A DNA stretch of 14,003 nucleotides from an uncultured Planctomycetia bacterium (lineage in GTDB: Bacteria > Planctomycetota > UBA1135 > GCA-002686595), in the NCBI GenBank assembly GCA_938003765.1, contig CALKYE010000047.1, positions 1 to 14,003 of the forward strand. The letters run 5' to 3'. Of the stretch, positions 6,433 through 14,003 are shown piece by piece; position 1 is the first letter of the stretch; every line of letters begins with the position of its first letter. Below the pieces are notes generated by a model, which worked only from the letters and a program-made list of their open reading frames with translations, made no database searches and was not told the DNA's origin. The translations under genes and the position numbers were made by a program.

Positions 6433-7923
6433 ATGTACATCACGCTTCGCCCTGCTCTCGTCCTGGTCAGTCTCGCCCTGCCGTTCGCGGCGCCCGCAGC
6501 GCTGGGCGCCTCCTCACCCGGGTCGCTAGCCGCGCAGGACGACAAGAAGGCCGAGTACGAGCGCCGCGTGGCCGAGGCGGAAGGTGACGCGGCCAAGCTG
6601 TGGAAGGTCTACGAGTGGTGCGACGCGAGGGGCATGGAAAAGGAAGGCCGCTCGGTCCTGCGCAAGATCCTCAAGATCAACGAGGACGATCGCCGTGCAC
6701 ACGAGCTGCTGGGGGAGGTCGAGTACGACGGGAAGTGGTTCCCCAGCGAGAAGAAGGTCGAGGAGTACAAGAAGAAGAAGCTCGAGGACGAGGCGAAGCG
6801 CTCGGGCAAGGCCGTCTACAAGGGCGAGCTCGTCGACCCGGCCGACCTACCTTTCCTCGAGCGGGGGATGAAGAAGACCGAGAGCGGCGAGTGGGTCAGC
6901 GCCGAGGACTTCAAGCGCATGAGCGAAGGCTGGGTGAAGCAGGACTTCACCTGGGTCTCGCCGGACGAGATGCCCAACCTCGAGAAGGGCCTGTGGAAGT
7001 GCGGCGACAAGTGGCTGCCGATCGCCGAGGCCGATGCATACCACTCCGAACTCGGCAAGTGGTGGAAGGTCCCCAGCGACTACTTCGTGATCTACAGCAC
7101 CTGCTCGCGGCAGACCGTCGAGCAGATCATCGACGAGTGCAAGCGCGCCTACCGCGAGTTCAACCGAGTGTGCGGCAAGACGCCTACCGCTCGCGTGCCG
7201 CTGATCGTTCTCAACTCCGCCGAGCAGTACAACAAGTTCGCGCAGGGCGATGGCCAGCAGACGCCTGAGCTGCGCGGGTTCTCATCGCTACACGGCGCCG
7301 GCATCGCCGAGATCTGGCAGGAGCCGCTGCGCGAGGGCATGACCAGCGCCGGCATGACGTACTGGGACATCAGCAACGACGCCGACAACCGTCGCGGACC
7401 GATCTTCGTGCGTCACGCGGCCGCGCAGTCACTGGCCGAAGGACTTGATCCGAGCCCCAAGACGCTCGCTGCGCTCGCTGCGCAGCGCGCCTCGAACAGC
7501 ATCGCTGACGATTGGTGGAAGGAGAAAGTCTTCCCGCAGTGGTTCCGCTACGGAGCGGTCAGCTATGTGGAGCGCTACATCGTGGATCAGTTCGTGGGCT
7601 CCGGCGGCGACGCCGATTGGATCCGCAAGTGGTCCAAGGAGAACCTCGTGCGCGTCGGCGGGCTCGATCCGCTCGACACGATCCTGGCCTGCGCGCTCGA
7701 CCTGACGCAGCTCGATGCTTCCGCCAAGTTGCTCAACGAGAGCGGCATGCTCATGCACTTCATCTTGGATGGAAAGTGCATGCCGGTCGTTGAAGCGCAC
7801 GGCGCACTGAAGGCGGCGCTCAAGTCGGCGAAGGATCCCAAGGCGGTCAAGACCGCGTTCACGGCGCTCGAGACGGTCCTGAGGAAGCACGAGCCCGACT
7901 TCCGCAAGTTCGCAGGAATCTGA
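6433..7923 (+). CDS. Secreted DUF1570-like pseudo-peptidase with GKW repeats
   Basis: 496 residues with a signal peptide (about 1-26, cleavage near ALGA). The N-terminal half carries tryptophan-centred repeats (YDGKWFPSEKKVEEY, ESGEWVSAEDFKRM, CGDKWLPIAEADAY), common in planctomycete exported proteins. The second half (about 215-420) resembles the DUF1570/peptidase-MA gluzincin fold: YFVIYSTCS opens it, and RVPLIVLNSAEQY is a typical strand and helix. Where zinc proteases have HExxH this protein has HAAAQ (H328-Q332), and where they have WLxEG it has WFRYG (370-374, Y373 replacing the glutamate ligand). Two of three zinc ligands and the catalytic glutamate are therefore gone, so it is probably a non-catalytic binding protein. 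The family call rests on these motif positions. The ATG at 6433 is chosen because the signal peptide begins there. It is the first gene of a probable five-gene operon; the next starts 42 bp on. Confidence 0.82.
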   Translation: MYITLRPALVLVSLALPFAAPAALGASSPGSLAAQDDKKAEYERRVAEAEGDAAKLWKVYEWCDARGMEKEGRSVLRKILKINEDDRRAHELLGEVEYDGKWFPSEKKVEEYKKKKLEDEAKRSGKAVYKGELVDPADLPFLERGMKKTESGEWVSAEDFKRMSEGWVKQDFTWVSPDEMPNLEKGLWKCGDKWLPIAEADAYHSELGKWWKVPSDYFVIYSTCSRQTVEQIIDECKRAYREFNRVCGKTPTARVPLIVLNSAEQYNKFAQGDGQQTPELRGFSSLHGAGIAEIWQEPLREGMTSAGMTYWDISNDADNRRGPIFVRHAAAQSLAEGLDPSPKTLAALAAQRASNSIADDWWKEKVFPQWFRYGAVSYVERYIVDQFVGSGGDADWIRKWSKENLVRVGGLDPLDTILACALDLTQLDASAKLLNESGMLMHFILDGKCMPVVEAHGALKAALKSAKDPKAVKTAFTALETVLRKHEPDFRKFAGI

Positions 7924-7930
7924 TCCGGCG

Positions 7931-7958
7931 CCGCACGCGCAGGACACCGCACGCGCAG
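7931..7958 (+). repeat. Short tandem direct repeat in an intergenic gap
   Basis: CCGCACGCGCAG occurs at 7931-7942 and again at 7947-7958, a perfect 12-bp direct repeat with a 16-bp period. It fills most of the 42-bp gap between the pseudo-peptidase gene and the double-GspG gene, occupying the latter's leader, where no Shine-Dalgarno is seen. It may be chance slippage or a regulator or ribosome-spacing element. Confidence 0.6.
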
Positions 7959-7965
7959 CATCCGA

Positions 7966-10365
7966 ATGATCACGCCGCTTGCTCTGGCGCTCGCTCTCGC
8001 TGCGCAGGACGCCGATCTCGCAGCGCATCACCCGCGGACGAGCGCGCTCTACTTCGAGTGCCCGGACGTTCCCGCAGCGCTCGAAGCCTATTCGCGCGCG
8101 CCGGCTGTCGTGATGCTCGGCGATGCGGCAGTGGGGGAGGCGTGGGAGAAGCTCTCTCGCGCGCTGGGCATCGACGCGCAAGGCGCTCTGCAGTCCGTGC
8201 TCGCTTCGCTGAACGTCGAGTTGTCTCCAGCTGAGCTGGCTCCCGCCGAATGGCTGTCGCTGGCGCGAACAGCTCGATCGTTCTCGTTCTCACTGGGCAC
8301 GCATCAAGCAGCTCCTGGCGAGGCCCGCGCCTCACTCGACGCGCTGATCGCGAGCCTTGCGTCGCTCGATCGGATCGCAGAGCAAGTCGAGAAGCACGCT
8401 CGCGAGCACACCTCGCCGCCGGCCGACTTGCGCACGCTCGCCCTGCCCGAGGAACTGTCCCGCGATCCGTGGGGACGAGACTTCGTGTACCAGACGCTCG
8501 AGGACGGCTCGTTCCGAGTGTCGAGCCTCGGCCGCGACGGCGTCGCCGGCGGAGTGGGTGTGGACGCCGATTTGTTCCACGACTCCGACCTCGCTCCGTT
8601 GCTCGAAGCCGAGTTCCGTCGACGCCTCGAAGTCTGCGTGGTTGCGCAGTTCCTCTCGGCGGAACACGCACGCGCAGCCGCCGAACGACTCGTCGACAGC
8701 GCTCCGCCCAGCGATGAGCACGCGACGCTCGCATCAGGTTGGCGGCGTTGGAGCTGGAAGATCGAGGGTGAGTCCTCGCCCGCATGGTTCGCTCACAAGG
8801 ACGAGTTGCTCGTGCTGGGCGCCGGGGCGAGCAACCTGGAGGCGTTCATCGCTCGCAGCGCTGACGCGACCCAAGGGCTTTCGTTCTCCAGCGCGCGAGC
8901 CACGCTCGAAACCGCAGGCGGCGCAGCGCGTGGAGCAACGATCGCTCGCGGCGCGTTCGACAGTCGCGCGCTCGTCGGACTCGAGCAGCTCGCGGAATCT
9001 TCACCCCGCGATGCGCTGAGCGGACTCTGGTCTCAGTTCGCAGGAGTGCACGGCGCCTGGCGCACTCAGCTCGACGGCGCGCGCTTCCTCACCGACGTGG
9101 TATGGACCAGCACTGCGAGTGAGTCGCTGTTCGAACTGATGGGCTCACAGCCCGCGCCTCGCGAGGCGTTCGCTGACGTGCCCTCTGACGCTGTCGGGTT
9201 CTTCGCCGCGCACTTCGATGCGAGCGAGGCTCGCGCGCGACTGGCAAGTCTGCTCGCCGGACCCGCGTCAGAATCGAGCGCTGATGCGCTGAGTCAGTAC
9301 GAGCGCGAGTTCGACTTCAACTTCGATGCGCAGATCATGGCGAACCTGCGCGGCGGAGTGTGCGCGTACCTGCTGCCGTACACCGGGCTCGGTTTGCCTC
9401 AGATCGGGCTGGTCGCCGCACTCAAGGACCCCGCAGCATTCGAACTCGGCCTGCGGGGACTGTTCAAAGCGCTCGAGTCTGCGCAGGGCGAACGCATCCG
9501 CGTGCGCGAGAGCAAGTACCGCGATGCGCCGCAGTGGACGGTGAGCTTCGCCGCCGACGGCGCGAACCCTCAACTGGCGGCGTTCCTGCCGACACCGACT
9601 GTGTCGATCGTCGGTCAGCGCCTCGTCGTGAGTCTGACTTCGCTGCGCGCGAAGAAAGAGGTCAAGCGTCTCCAGGGTGAGCCCGAGAGTCTGCATCCGA
9701 TCGCCGCTGACGCAGCCCGCTTCCCAAGCGACGCCGGCTTCGCGGGTTGGATGGACTGGTCCGCGACGATCAACGGTGTGTGGAGCGTGGCGCGCAGCGC
9801 GCTGGCGATGTTCGGCGGGCAACTGAGCCTTCCGGTCGATCTGCCCACTTTGATGACGGCGCTGCCCGAGAGCGCGAGCACGTTCACGCGCTTCTTCGAG
9901 CCGACGACCCTGACCGTGAGATCCCTCAACGGCGGCTTCGCGCTCAGGTGGGAGAGTTCGTTCGGGCCCGAGACGCTGATCTCCGAACTCGCGCTCGCCG
10001 CTGGCGGCGTGAGCCTCGGTTCACGATCGACGACTGCGCCGACGACGCAAGCAGACGTGAGTGAAGAGGCAGCGCCTGCGGATGACCAGCGCGCGAAGGC
10101 GCTCGAGGCCTTGCGCTCCTTGAGTGCGCGCATCGCGGTGTTCCGCATCGATCAAGCGCGGTTGCCGACGAGCCTCGCCGAGTTGTCGCAACCGACGACG
10201 AACTACCCGCGGGGCTTCCTCGAGGGACTCGACGTCGAGCGCGACCCGTGGGGCGCGGCCTACCGCTTCGAACTCGCTTCCGACGGCGCAAGCTTCCGAC
10301 TGTGGTCGACGGGGCCCGACGGCGTCGACGCCGATGGGCGAGGCGACGATCTCCTGGCGCCGTGA
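7966..10365 (+). CDS. Large secreted protein with two GspG-type pseudopilin C-terminal folds
   Basis: 799 residues, unrecognised as a whole. The hydrophobic start MITPLALALALAAQDA looks like a short signal peptide without a basic n-region. Two segments resemble the C-terminal domain of the type II secretion pseudopilin GspG. The first (about 125-205) has RDPWGRDFVY (166-175), SSLGRDG (186-192) and a D191/D200/D202 loop like the GspG calcium site. The second (about 715-799) has RDPWGAAYRF (759-768), STGPDGVDADG (781-791) and D785/D788/D790/D794/D795, ending the protein. Each is preceded by a helix and a 'p..L..L' stretch, as in GspG. The hydrophobic N-terminal pilin helix and prepilin cleavage site are absent. 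The middle 500 residues look like a repetitive alpha/beta region, perhaps DUF3352-like, but that is a guess. No type II secretion genes are near. The start is the ATG at 7966. Its TGA overlaps the next gene's GTG (GTGA at 10362-10365). Confidence 0.78.
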   Translation: MITPLALALALAAQDADLAAHHPRTSALYFECPDVPAALEAYSRAPAVVMLGDAAVGEAWEKLSRALGIDAQGALQSVLASLNVELSPAELAPAEWLSLARTARSFSFSLGTHQAAPGEARASLDALIASLASLDRIAEQVEKHAREHTSPPADLRTLALPEELSRDPWGRDFVYQTLEDGSFRVSSLGRDGVAGGVGVDADLFHDSDLAPLLEAEFRRRLEVCVVAQFLSAEHARAAAERLVDSAPPSDEHATLASGWRRWSWKIEGESSPAWFAHKDELLVLGAGASNLEAFIARSADATQGLSFSSARATLETAGGAARGATIARGAFDSRALVGLEQLAESSPRDALSGLWSQFAGVHGAWRTQLDGARFLTDVVWTSTASESLFELMGSQPAPREAFADVPSDAVGFFAAHFDASEARARLASLLAGPASESSADALSQYEREFDFNFDAQIMANLRGGVCAYLLPYTGLGLPQIGLVAALKDPAAFELGLRGLFKALESAQGERIRVRESKYRDAPQWTVSFAADGANPQLAAFLPTPTVSIVGQRLVVSLTSLRAKKEVKRLQGEPESLHPIAADAARFPSDAGFAGWMDWSATINGVWSVARSALAMFGGQLSLPVDLPTLMTALPESASTFTRFFEPTTLTVRSLNGGFALRWESSFGPETLISELALAAGGVSLGSRSTTAPTTQADVSEEAAPADDQRAKALEALRSLSARIAVFRIDQARLPTSLAELSQPTTNYPRGFLEGLDVERDPWGAAYRFELASDGASFRLWSTGPDGVDADGRGDDLLAP

Positions 10366-11072
10366 GCCTCGAGACTCCGCAGCGCAAGCGCGCGCCCAAA
10401 CTGGTTCGGCGTGTGCGCCGCAAGCTGGGCGGCTTGTTCCTGCGCTGGGGCGGACGGCACGTCATCGCAGCGTTGTCGCGCTCGTGGCGCGCCGATGTCG
10501 AAGGTCAGGAGCACCTCGACGGCGCCTGCGCAGGCAGTGGGGGACTCCTCTCGATGTGGCACGGGCGCATGATCGTGCCCGTGGCGCTCTTCAAGAACCG
10601 CGGGATCCACGTGCTCGTGAGTCCAAGTGAGGACGGCGATCTCTCCGAGCGTTTGCTCGAGGGCTTCGGCTACCGCGTCGTGCGAGGCTCGTCGAGTCGC
10701 GGCGGCGCGCGCGCGCTGCGCACGATGCTCGAAGTGCTGGACGCCGGCGGCGTGGTCGTGATCACTCCCGATGGTCCGCGCGGTCCGCGGCACAGTGTGA
10801 ACAGCGGGCTCCCGTGGATGGCGCGCGCCACCGGTCGGTCGATCGTGCCCGTCGGCGTCGCAGCGACACCGAAGTGGAGCTTGCGCAGTTGGGATCGCTT
10901 CACCGTTCCCAAGTGGCGAGCGCGCATCGCCGTCACCTTCGGCGAGCCGATCGAAGTGCCGCGCGAGGGCGGGGCGCAGGCGCTCGAGCTGGCGGCGGAG
11001 CGCGTGCGCGAGGCGACCTTCGCCGTCGAGCGTCGCAGTCATGCACGGCTGAAGCTGGAGCACGACTGGTGA
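10362..11072 (+). CDS. DUF374 / lysophospholipid acyltransferase-like protein
   Basis: 236 residues. Family hallmarks are LSMWHGRMIVP (W66, H67), SPSEDGDLSERLLEGFGYRVVRGSS, RGGARALRTML and TPDGPRGPRH (DGPRGPR at 137-143). DUF374 proteins belong to the lysophospholipid or lipid A acyltransferase superfamily and are associated with lipid or LPS acylation at the inner membrane; the substrate is not known from sequence. The basic N-terminus (RKRAPKLVRRVRRK) suits membrane-surface association. The start is GTG at 10362, overlapping the previous stop by GTGA, because the open frame upstream of it runs inside the preceding gene. The same overlap type joins it to the next gene, so expression is likely coupled. 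Confidence 0.9.
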   Translation: MSLETPQRKRAPKLVRRVRRKLGGLFLRWGGRHVIAALSRSWRADVEGQEHLDGACAGSGGLLSMWHGRMIVPVALFKNRGIHVLVSPSEDGDLSERLLEGFGYRVVRGSSSRGGARALRTMLEVLDAGGVVVITPDGPRGPRHSVNSGLPWMARATGRSIVPVGVAATPKWSLRSWDRFTVPKWRARIAVTFGEPIEVPREGGAQALELAAERVREATFAVERRSHARLKLEHDW

Positions 11073-11953
11073 TCCGCGTCGGCCCCGCAGGCTGGTCGTA
11101 CGCCGACTGGGCCGGCGTGGTCTACCCCGCGCGGACGGCGTCCGGCTTCCACCCGCTGCGCTACATCGCGCGCTACGTCGACTGCGTCGAGGTCAACAGC
11201 ACGTTCTACGCCGTGCCGCAGCCAGCGGTGGTGGAGGGCTGGGTGCGCGCGCTGTTCGGAGCGACGCAGTTCGTCGTCACCGTCAAGCTGCACCGCGACT
11301 TCACGCACCGCGAGCGCGCCGACACCCACGACGAGCTCGAGCACCAGGCAGCCGCGTTCTCCGCGGCGCTCGAACCGCTGACTCGCTCCGGTCGTCTGCG
11401 CGCGCTCCTCGCGCAGTTCCCGCACAGCTTCCACTACAACCCGACCGCGGTGCGCCGGCTCGGCCGTCTTCATGCAGTCTTCGGACAAGCGCCGCTGGTG
11501 CTCGAGGTGCGGCATGCCTCATGGTTCGAGCCCGGTGCGCTCGCCGCCGTCCGCGGACTGGGCTACTCGCTGGCGCACATCGACTTGCCCGAGGCCTGGG
11601 ACCATCCGCCCGCGTGGCACGCCGCCACTGCACGCCTTGGCTATCTGCGTTTGCACGGCCGCAATCGCGCCGCGTGGTTCGACCCGAAGGCTGGTCGGGA
11701 CCAGAAGTACGACTACTTGTACGACCACAAGGAGCTCGCGCAGCTCGCCGCGCGGGCCAAGCGAGTCGCGGCGGAGCACGACGAAACCTTCGTGATCACG
11801 AACAACCACTACAGCGGCAAGGCTATGGTGAACGCGCTCGAGCTGCTCGAGTTGCTGCGAGGGCGTCCGCCCCTGGCGCCAGCCGATCTGGTGCGGGCCT
11901 ACCCACAGCTAGCGAGCCGTACGATCCGCGACGGACAGCAGGACCTTTTCTGA
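11069..11953 (+). CDS. DUF72 (YecE-type) family protein
   Basis: 294 residues covering the whole DUF72 TIM-barrel-like family. Conserved blocks in order are GPAGWSYADW near the N-terminus, VEVNSTFYA, FVVTVKLHRDFTH, LAQFPHSFHY, LEVRHASW, YLRLHGRN, YDYLYDHKEL and FVITNNHYSGKAMVNALEL. The biochemical activity of this widespread cytosolic family is unsettled; the buried polar residues suggest an enzyme. The GTG start at 11069 overlaps the stop of the acyltransferase gene (GTGA at 11069-11072) and places the first conserved block at the N-terminus. The frame is open further upstream, but that stretch lies within the acyltransferase gene and does not look like protein. Confidence 0.93.
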   Translation: MIRVGPAGWSYADWAGVVYPARTASGFHPLRYIARYVDCVEVNSTFYAVPQPAVVEGWVRALFGATQFVVTVKLHRDFTHRERADTHDELEHQAAAFSAALEPLTRSGRLRALLAQFPHSFHYNPTAVRRLGRLHAVFGQAPLVLEVRHASWFEPGALAAVRGLGYSLAHIDLPEAWDHPPAWHAATARLGYLRLHGRNRAAWFDPKAGRDQKYDYLYDHKELAQLAARAKRVAAEHDETFVITNNHYSGKAMVNALELLELLRGRPPLAPADLVRAYPQLASRTIRDGQQDLF

Positions 11954-11980
11954 CCCGCGTCAGCGAGCCCGACCCCACCC

Positions 11981-13036
11981 GTGAAGCTCCGTGCGACCCT
12001 CCGCAAGCTGGCGATCTCGTGCGCTGCAACCGCCGCGGTCCTGATCGTTCTCGAGCTGGTGGCGCGTCACGCTGAGCCCGGTCCGTTCACGTTCCTCGAC
12101 GAGTCGCCCTACGACCCGCATCCGTCGCGACTGCACGCGCACCGGCCGGGCTTCCGCGGCGCCTTCGACGGCAGCTACTACCAGATCAACTCTCGCGGCT
12201 GGCGCGGCCCGGAGTTCGAGCCGACGTTTCAGCCTGGAGAGCTGCGCGTTCTCGCGCTGGGAGACTCGTGCACCTTCGGCAAGGCGGTCGAGGACGATCA
12301 GACCTGGCCCGCGCAGCTCGAGAGCCTGCTTCGTTCGGCGCCCGATGCCCCGCGCTCCGTCTTGGTGGGCAACACCGGCGTCAACGGCTACTCGGGCAAC
12401 GACTACCTGAGCGTGTTCACCGAGCACGGGCCTCAGATCAAGCCGCAGATCGTCGTCATTGGCTACAACATCAACGACTTCCCCAACGTCGTGAAGCAGA
12501 CCGACGAGGCGATCTTCCAGGGTCGCCGCAGTCTGCGCTCGATGATCTCGTACCGGTGGCGCGAGGAGCTGGGCAAGCTGGCGTCGTTCCGTTGGTTGCG
12601 CTCGCGCTACTACGACTTCAATCGCGAGCGCGACTTCGCCCGCATGGAGGCGCTGGCGAAGACCACGGGCGAGCACGCCCGGACCTCACCGGATCAGATG
12701 CAGCGCGAGGAAGAGCGCCTGCGCCAGTTGATCGACGTCGCGCGCTCGGTCGGGGCGCACGTGGTGCTGTTCCTGTTCCCGTACGAGAGCCAGGTCTACC
12801 TCGACGACTTCGTGCGCGGCCCGGTCGACGCCATCGAGCAGCTCGCGCGCGACGTCGGCATCGAATACGTCGACGTGTTGGAGGCCTTCCGCGTCGAGGC
12901 GCGCGCGAGCGATCCGCCCGAGCAGTTGTTCAACATCGGCGACCGCTACCACCCCAACGGGCGCGGCTACGCGATCGTCGCGCGCGAGATCGAGCGTCGC
13001 ATCCGCGAGCGCGGTTGGACGCGGCTGCCCGAGTGA
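11981..13036 (+). CDS. Membrane-anchored SGNH/GDSL hydrolase
   Basis: 351 residues. A basic N-terminus (MKLRATLRK) and one hydrophobic helix (about 10-28) predict an inner-membrane anchor or uncleaved signal, with the enzyme outside the cytoplasm. All SGNH blocks are present: block I GDSCTFG (nucleophile S96), block II GNTGVNGYS (G133), block III GYNINDF (N165), and block V D321 and H324 in DRYHPNG. The catalytic triad S96, D321, H324 looks complete, so it is probably an active esterase or acyl-ester hydrolase; similar planctomycete proteins are often near polysaccharide or cell-surface genes. The segment INSRGWRGPEFEP before block I is typical of this subgroup. The GTG start lies 27 nt after the DUF72 stop. 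It ends 22 bp from the convergent clpS stop, so it is likely the last gene of the cluster. Confidence 0.9.
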   Translation: MKLRATLRKLAISCAATAAVLIVLELVARHAEPGPFTFLDESPYDPHPSRLHAHRPGFRGAFDGSYYQINSRGWRGPEFEPTFQPGELRVLALGDSCTFGKAVEDDQTWPAQLESLLRSAPDAPRSVLVGNTGVNGYSGNDYLSVFTEHGPQIKPQIVVIGYNINDFPNVVKQTDEAIFQGRRSLRSMISYRWREELGKLASFRWLRSRYYDFNRERDFARMEALAKTTGEHARTSPDQMQREEERLRQLIDVARSVGAHVVLFLFPYESQVYLDDFVRGPVDAIEQLARDVGIEYVDVLEAFRVEARASDPPEQLFNIGDRYHPNGRGYAIVAREIERRIRERGWTRLPE

Positions 13037-13058
13037 GGCTCGGCGGCGCCGCGCGCGC

Positions 13059-13361
13059 TCAAGCCTTCTCCATCGTCGCGACCAGGGGATAGCCCCGCCC
13101 GCGCGCCAGCGAGCGCACCTGTTCCACGTACAGCTCGGCGCGCTCGAAGCTGGTCACGGCGACGATGGCCGAACCGCGGTTGTGGACTTCGTAGGTCAGC
13201 TCGACGGCCTCGCGAGCGCTCTTGCGAAACACCGTGAGCAGCAACTCGATCACGAACTCGAACGTCGTGATCTCGTCGTTGTGAAGGATCACCTTCCACT
13301 GCGGCGCGAGCCGCTGCTCGGCCACCGTGTCGCTCTCGGTCAGTGTCATGGACGTGGCCAC
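13059..13361 (-). CDS. clpS: ATP-dependent Clp protease adaptor ClpS
   Basis: 100 residues. ClpS delivers N-degron substrates to the ClpAP or ClpCP protease. The fold is recognisable from WKVILHNDEITTFEFVIELL, VHNRGSAIVAV and the terminal GYPLVATMEKA. In E. coli numbering, N34 and D35 are kept as N28 and D29, D36 becomes E30, the gatekeeper M40 becomes F34, and H66 is H60. The substrate pocket is therefore mostly intact, with altered residues that could shift N-end specificity (inference). Two starts are possible: GTG at 13359-13361 or ATG at 13347-13349 (four residues shorter). Neither has a clear Shine-Dalgarno. No clpA or clpC is in the window. Its promoter should lie in 13362-13466. Confidence 0.94.
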   Translation of the reverse strand: MATSMTLTESDTVAEQRLAPQWKVILHNDEITTFEFVIELLLTVFRKSAREAVELTYEVHNRGSAIVAVTSFERAELYVEQVRSLARGRGYPLVATMEKA

Positions 13362-13460
13362 GCGAGTGTGCGCTGAGCGCGCCGCTTCCGAGATCTGCTC
13401 GCAACACCCCGCCAGCGCAGCGCCCCCGTCAGCTCACACGGGCGCCGCGTCGGCGGCTGC

Positions 13461-13504
13461 GCTGCCGGCGTGACGAGCGAGCGTTGCTGCTCGTCGACGC
13501 CAGC
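13461..13504 (-). terminator. Candidate terminator hairpin after the cystathionine beta-synthase gene
   Basis: GGCGTGACGAGC (13467-13478) pairs with GCTCGTC and ACGCC (13489-13495 and 13497-13501), a 12-bp stem with one bulged G and a 10-nt loop. GCT/AGC outside it can add three more pairs beyond a bulge. It begins about 12 nt after the stop codon of the minus-strand gene. There is no U-tract, so it could act as a Rho-assisted or mRNA-stabilising hairpin. Confidence 0.45.
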
Positions 13505-13515
13505 GGCGCCGGCTC

Positions 13516-14003
13516 TCAAGCGTCGATGGGCTTGGTCAGGTAGTCGACCAGGTCCATCTTCGTGACGATGCCGACCAGGTGCTGGGACTCGTCGACGACC
13601 AGGCCGGCGAGGCCTTCGGCGAACATCGCGGTCAGGCCTCCGGCGTCGTCGCGCTCGTTGATCGTGCGCACCTTGCGGAACATCACTTCGGCGACGGAGC
13701 TGGAGAGGCTGGCGCGGCCTTCGACGAGTTTTCCGAGCAGGTCGGACTCGGTCACGATGCCGACCAGGCGGCCGCCTTCGACGACGGGCAGTTGGCTGAT
13801 GCCCTTGTCCTTCATCGTCATGACCGAATCGGCGACGGTGTCGGAGCTCGAAGCCGTGTGGATCGTGTGGCGCGGCAGCTTGCGCAGCAGATCGCCGACG
13901 GACTCGGTCTCCCACATGCTCTCGGTGAACCCGTTCGCGCGCATCCAAGCCTGGTCGAGGAACTTGGTCATGTAGTTGCGCACCGAGTCCGGCAGGATCG
14001 TGA
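13516..14003 (-). CDS. Cystathionine beta-synthase, 3' part (runs off the window)
   Basis: The C-terminal 161 residues of a gene that continues past the window's right edge. It opens with TILPDSVRNYMTKFLDQAWM, the signature of the end of the PLP-dependent catalytic domain of cystathionine beta-synthase, which condenses serine and homocysteine in transsulfuration. A CBS-domain pair follows: the first has TVADSVMTMKDKGISQLPVV then GRLVGIVTESDLL, the second has VRTINERDDAGGLTAMFAEG then HLVGIVTKMDLVDYL. Such pairs bind adenine nucleotides or S-adenosylmethionine and regulate the enzyme. The in-frame GTG at 13981-13983 is internal, not the start. The stop is TGA at 13516-13518; clpS follows 154 bp later on the same strand. 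The PLP-binding lysine lies outside the window, so enzyme identity rests on the RNYMTKF motif and the domain order. Confidence 0.9.
   Translation of the reverse strand, partial: TILPDSVRNYMTKFLDQAWMRANGFTESMWETESVGDLLRKLPRHTIHTASSSDTVADSVMTMKDKGISQLPVVEGGRLVGIVTESDLLGKLVEGRASLSSSVAEVMFRKVRTINERDDAGGLTAMFAEGLAGLVVDESQHLVGIVTKMDLVDYLTKPIDA

Noticed and set aside
13043..13052. GCGGCGCCGC palindrome between the SGNH hydrolase and clpS stops
   Set aside because: Only three base pairs could form around a four-base loop; a 10-bp GC palindrome is expected by chance here.
13120..13129. TGTTCCACGT, the left part of parS, inside clpS
   Set aside because: The right half does not match (ACAGCT instead of GGAACA), and the bases are explained by coding for ELYVEQ in clpS.

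Overview
The window is very GC-rich, densely coding bacterial DNA, most like a planctomycete (Planctomycetota); a myxobacterium-like lineage is a weaker alternative. This rests on gene content: an RpoD/SigA-type sigma factor without region 1.1, a large protein ending in an HPr domain, a secreted protein with 'GKW' repeats and a DUF1570-like domain, and GspG-type pseudopilin folds embedded in a big secreted protein. There is no rRNA, tRNA, CRISPR array, insertion sequence or prophage. It looks like ordinary chromosome with several unusual proteins.

Layout. Positions 1-358 hold no gene I can support, only hairpins after the sigma gene. A sigma-70 factor (minus, stop at 359) and an HPr-domain protein (plus, 1353-2666) are divergent. 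The sigma gene's best ribosome binding site points to an ATT start codon. Next, on the minus strand, are a six-helix membrane protein and a calcineurin-type metallophosphoesterase overlapping by ATGA (4027 to 2688). Divergent from them is parB (4177-5040), whose leader carries a perfect 16-bp parS palindrome at 4143-4158. No parA lies in the window. parB converges on a membrane-anchored cyclophilin-like protein (minus, 5129-6157) that has lost the usual cyclophilin active-site residues.

From 6433 to 13036 five plus-strand genes form a probable operon. They are a secreted pseudo-peptidase with both zinc motifs degenerate, a 799-residue secreted protein with a GspG-type C-terminal fold near each end, a DUF374 acyltransferase, a DUF72 protein and a membrane-anchored SGNH hydrolase. 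Two junctions overlap by GTGA, suggesting translational coupling. The N-terminal signals and the two enzyme families suggest envelope or exported-macromolecule work, but no pathway can be named. The window ends with clpS and the 3' part of a cystathionine beta-synthase gene, both on the minus strand.

The items most worth following are the candidate ATT start of the sigma factor, parS at the predicted parB transcription start, the pseudo-peptidase with the double-GspG protein, the catalytically stripped cyclophilin, and the HPr fusion that keeps both phosphorylatable residues at canonical spacing.
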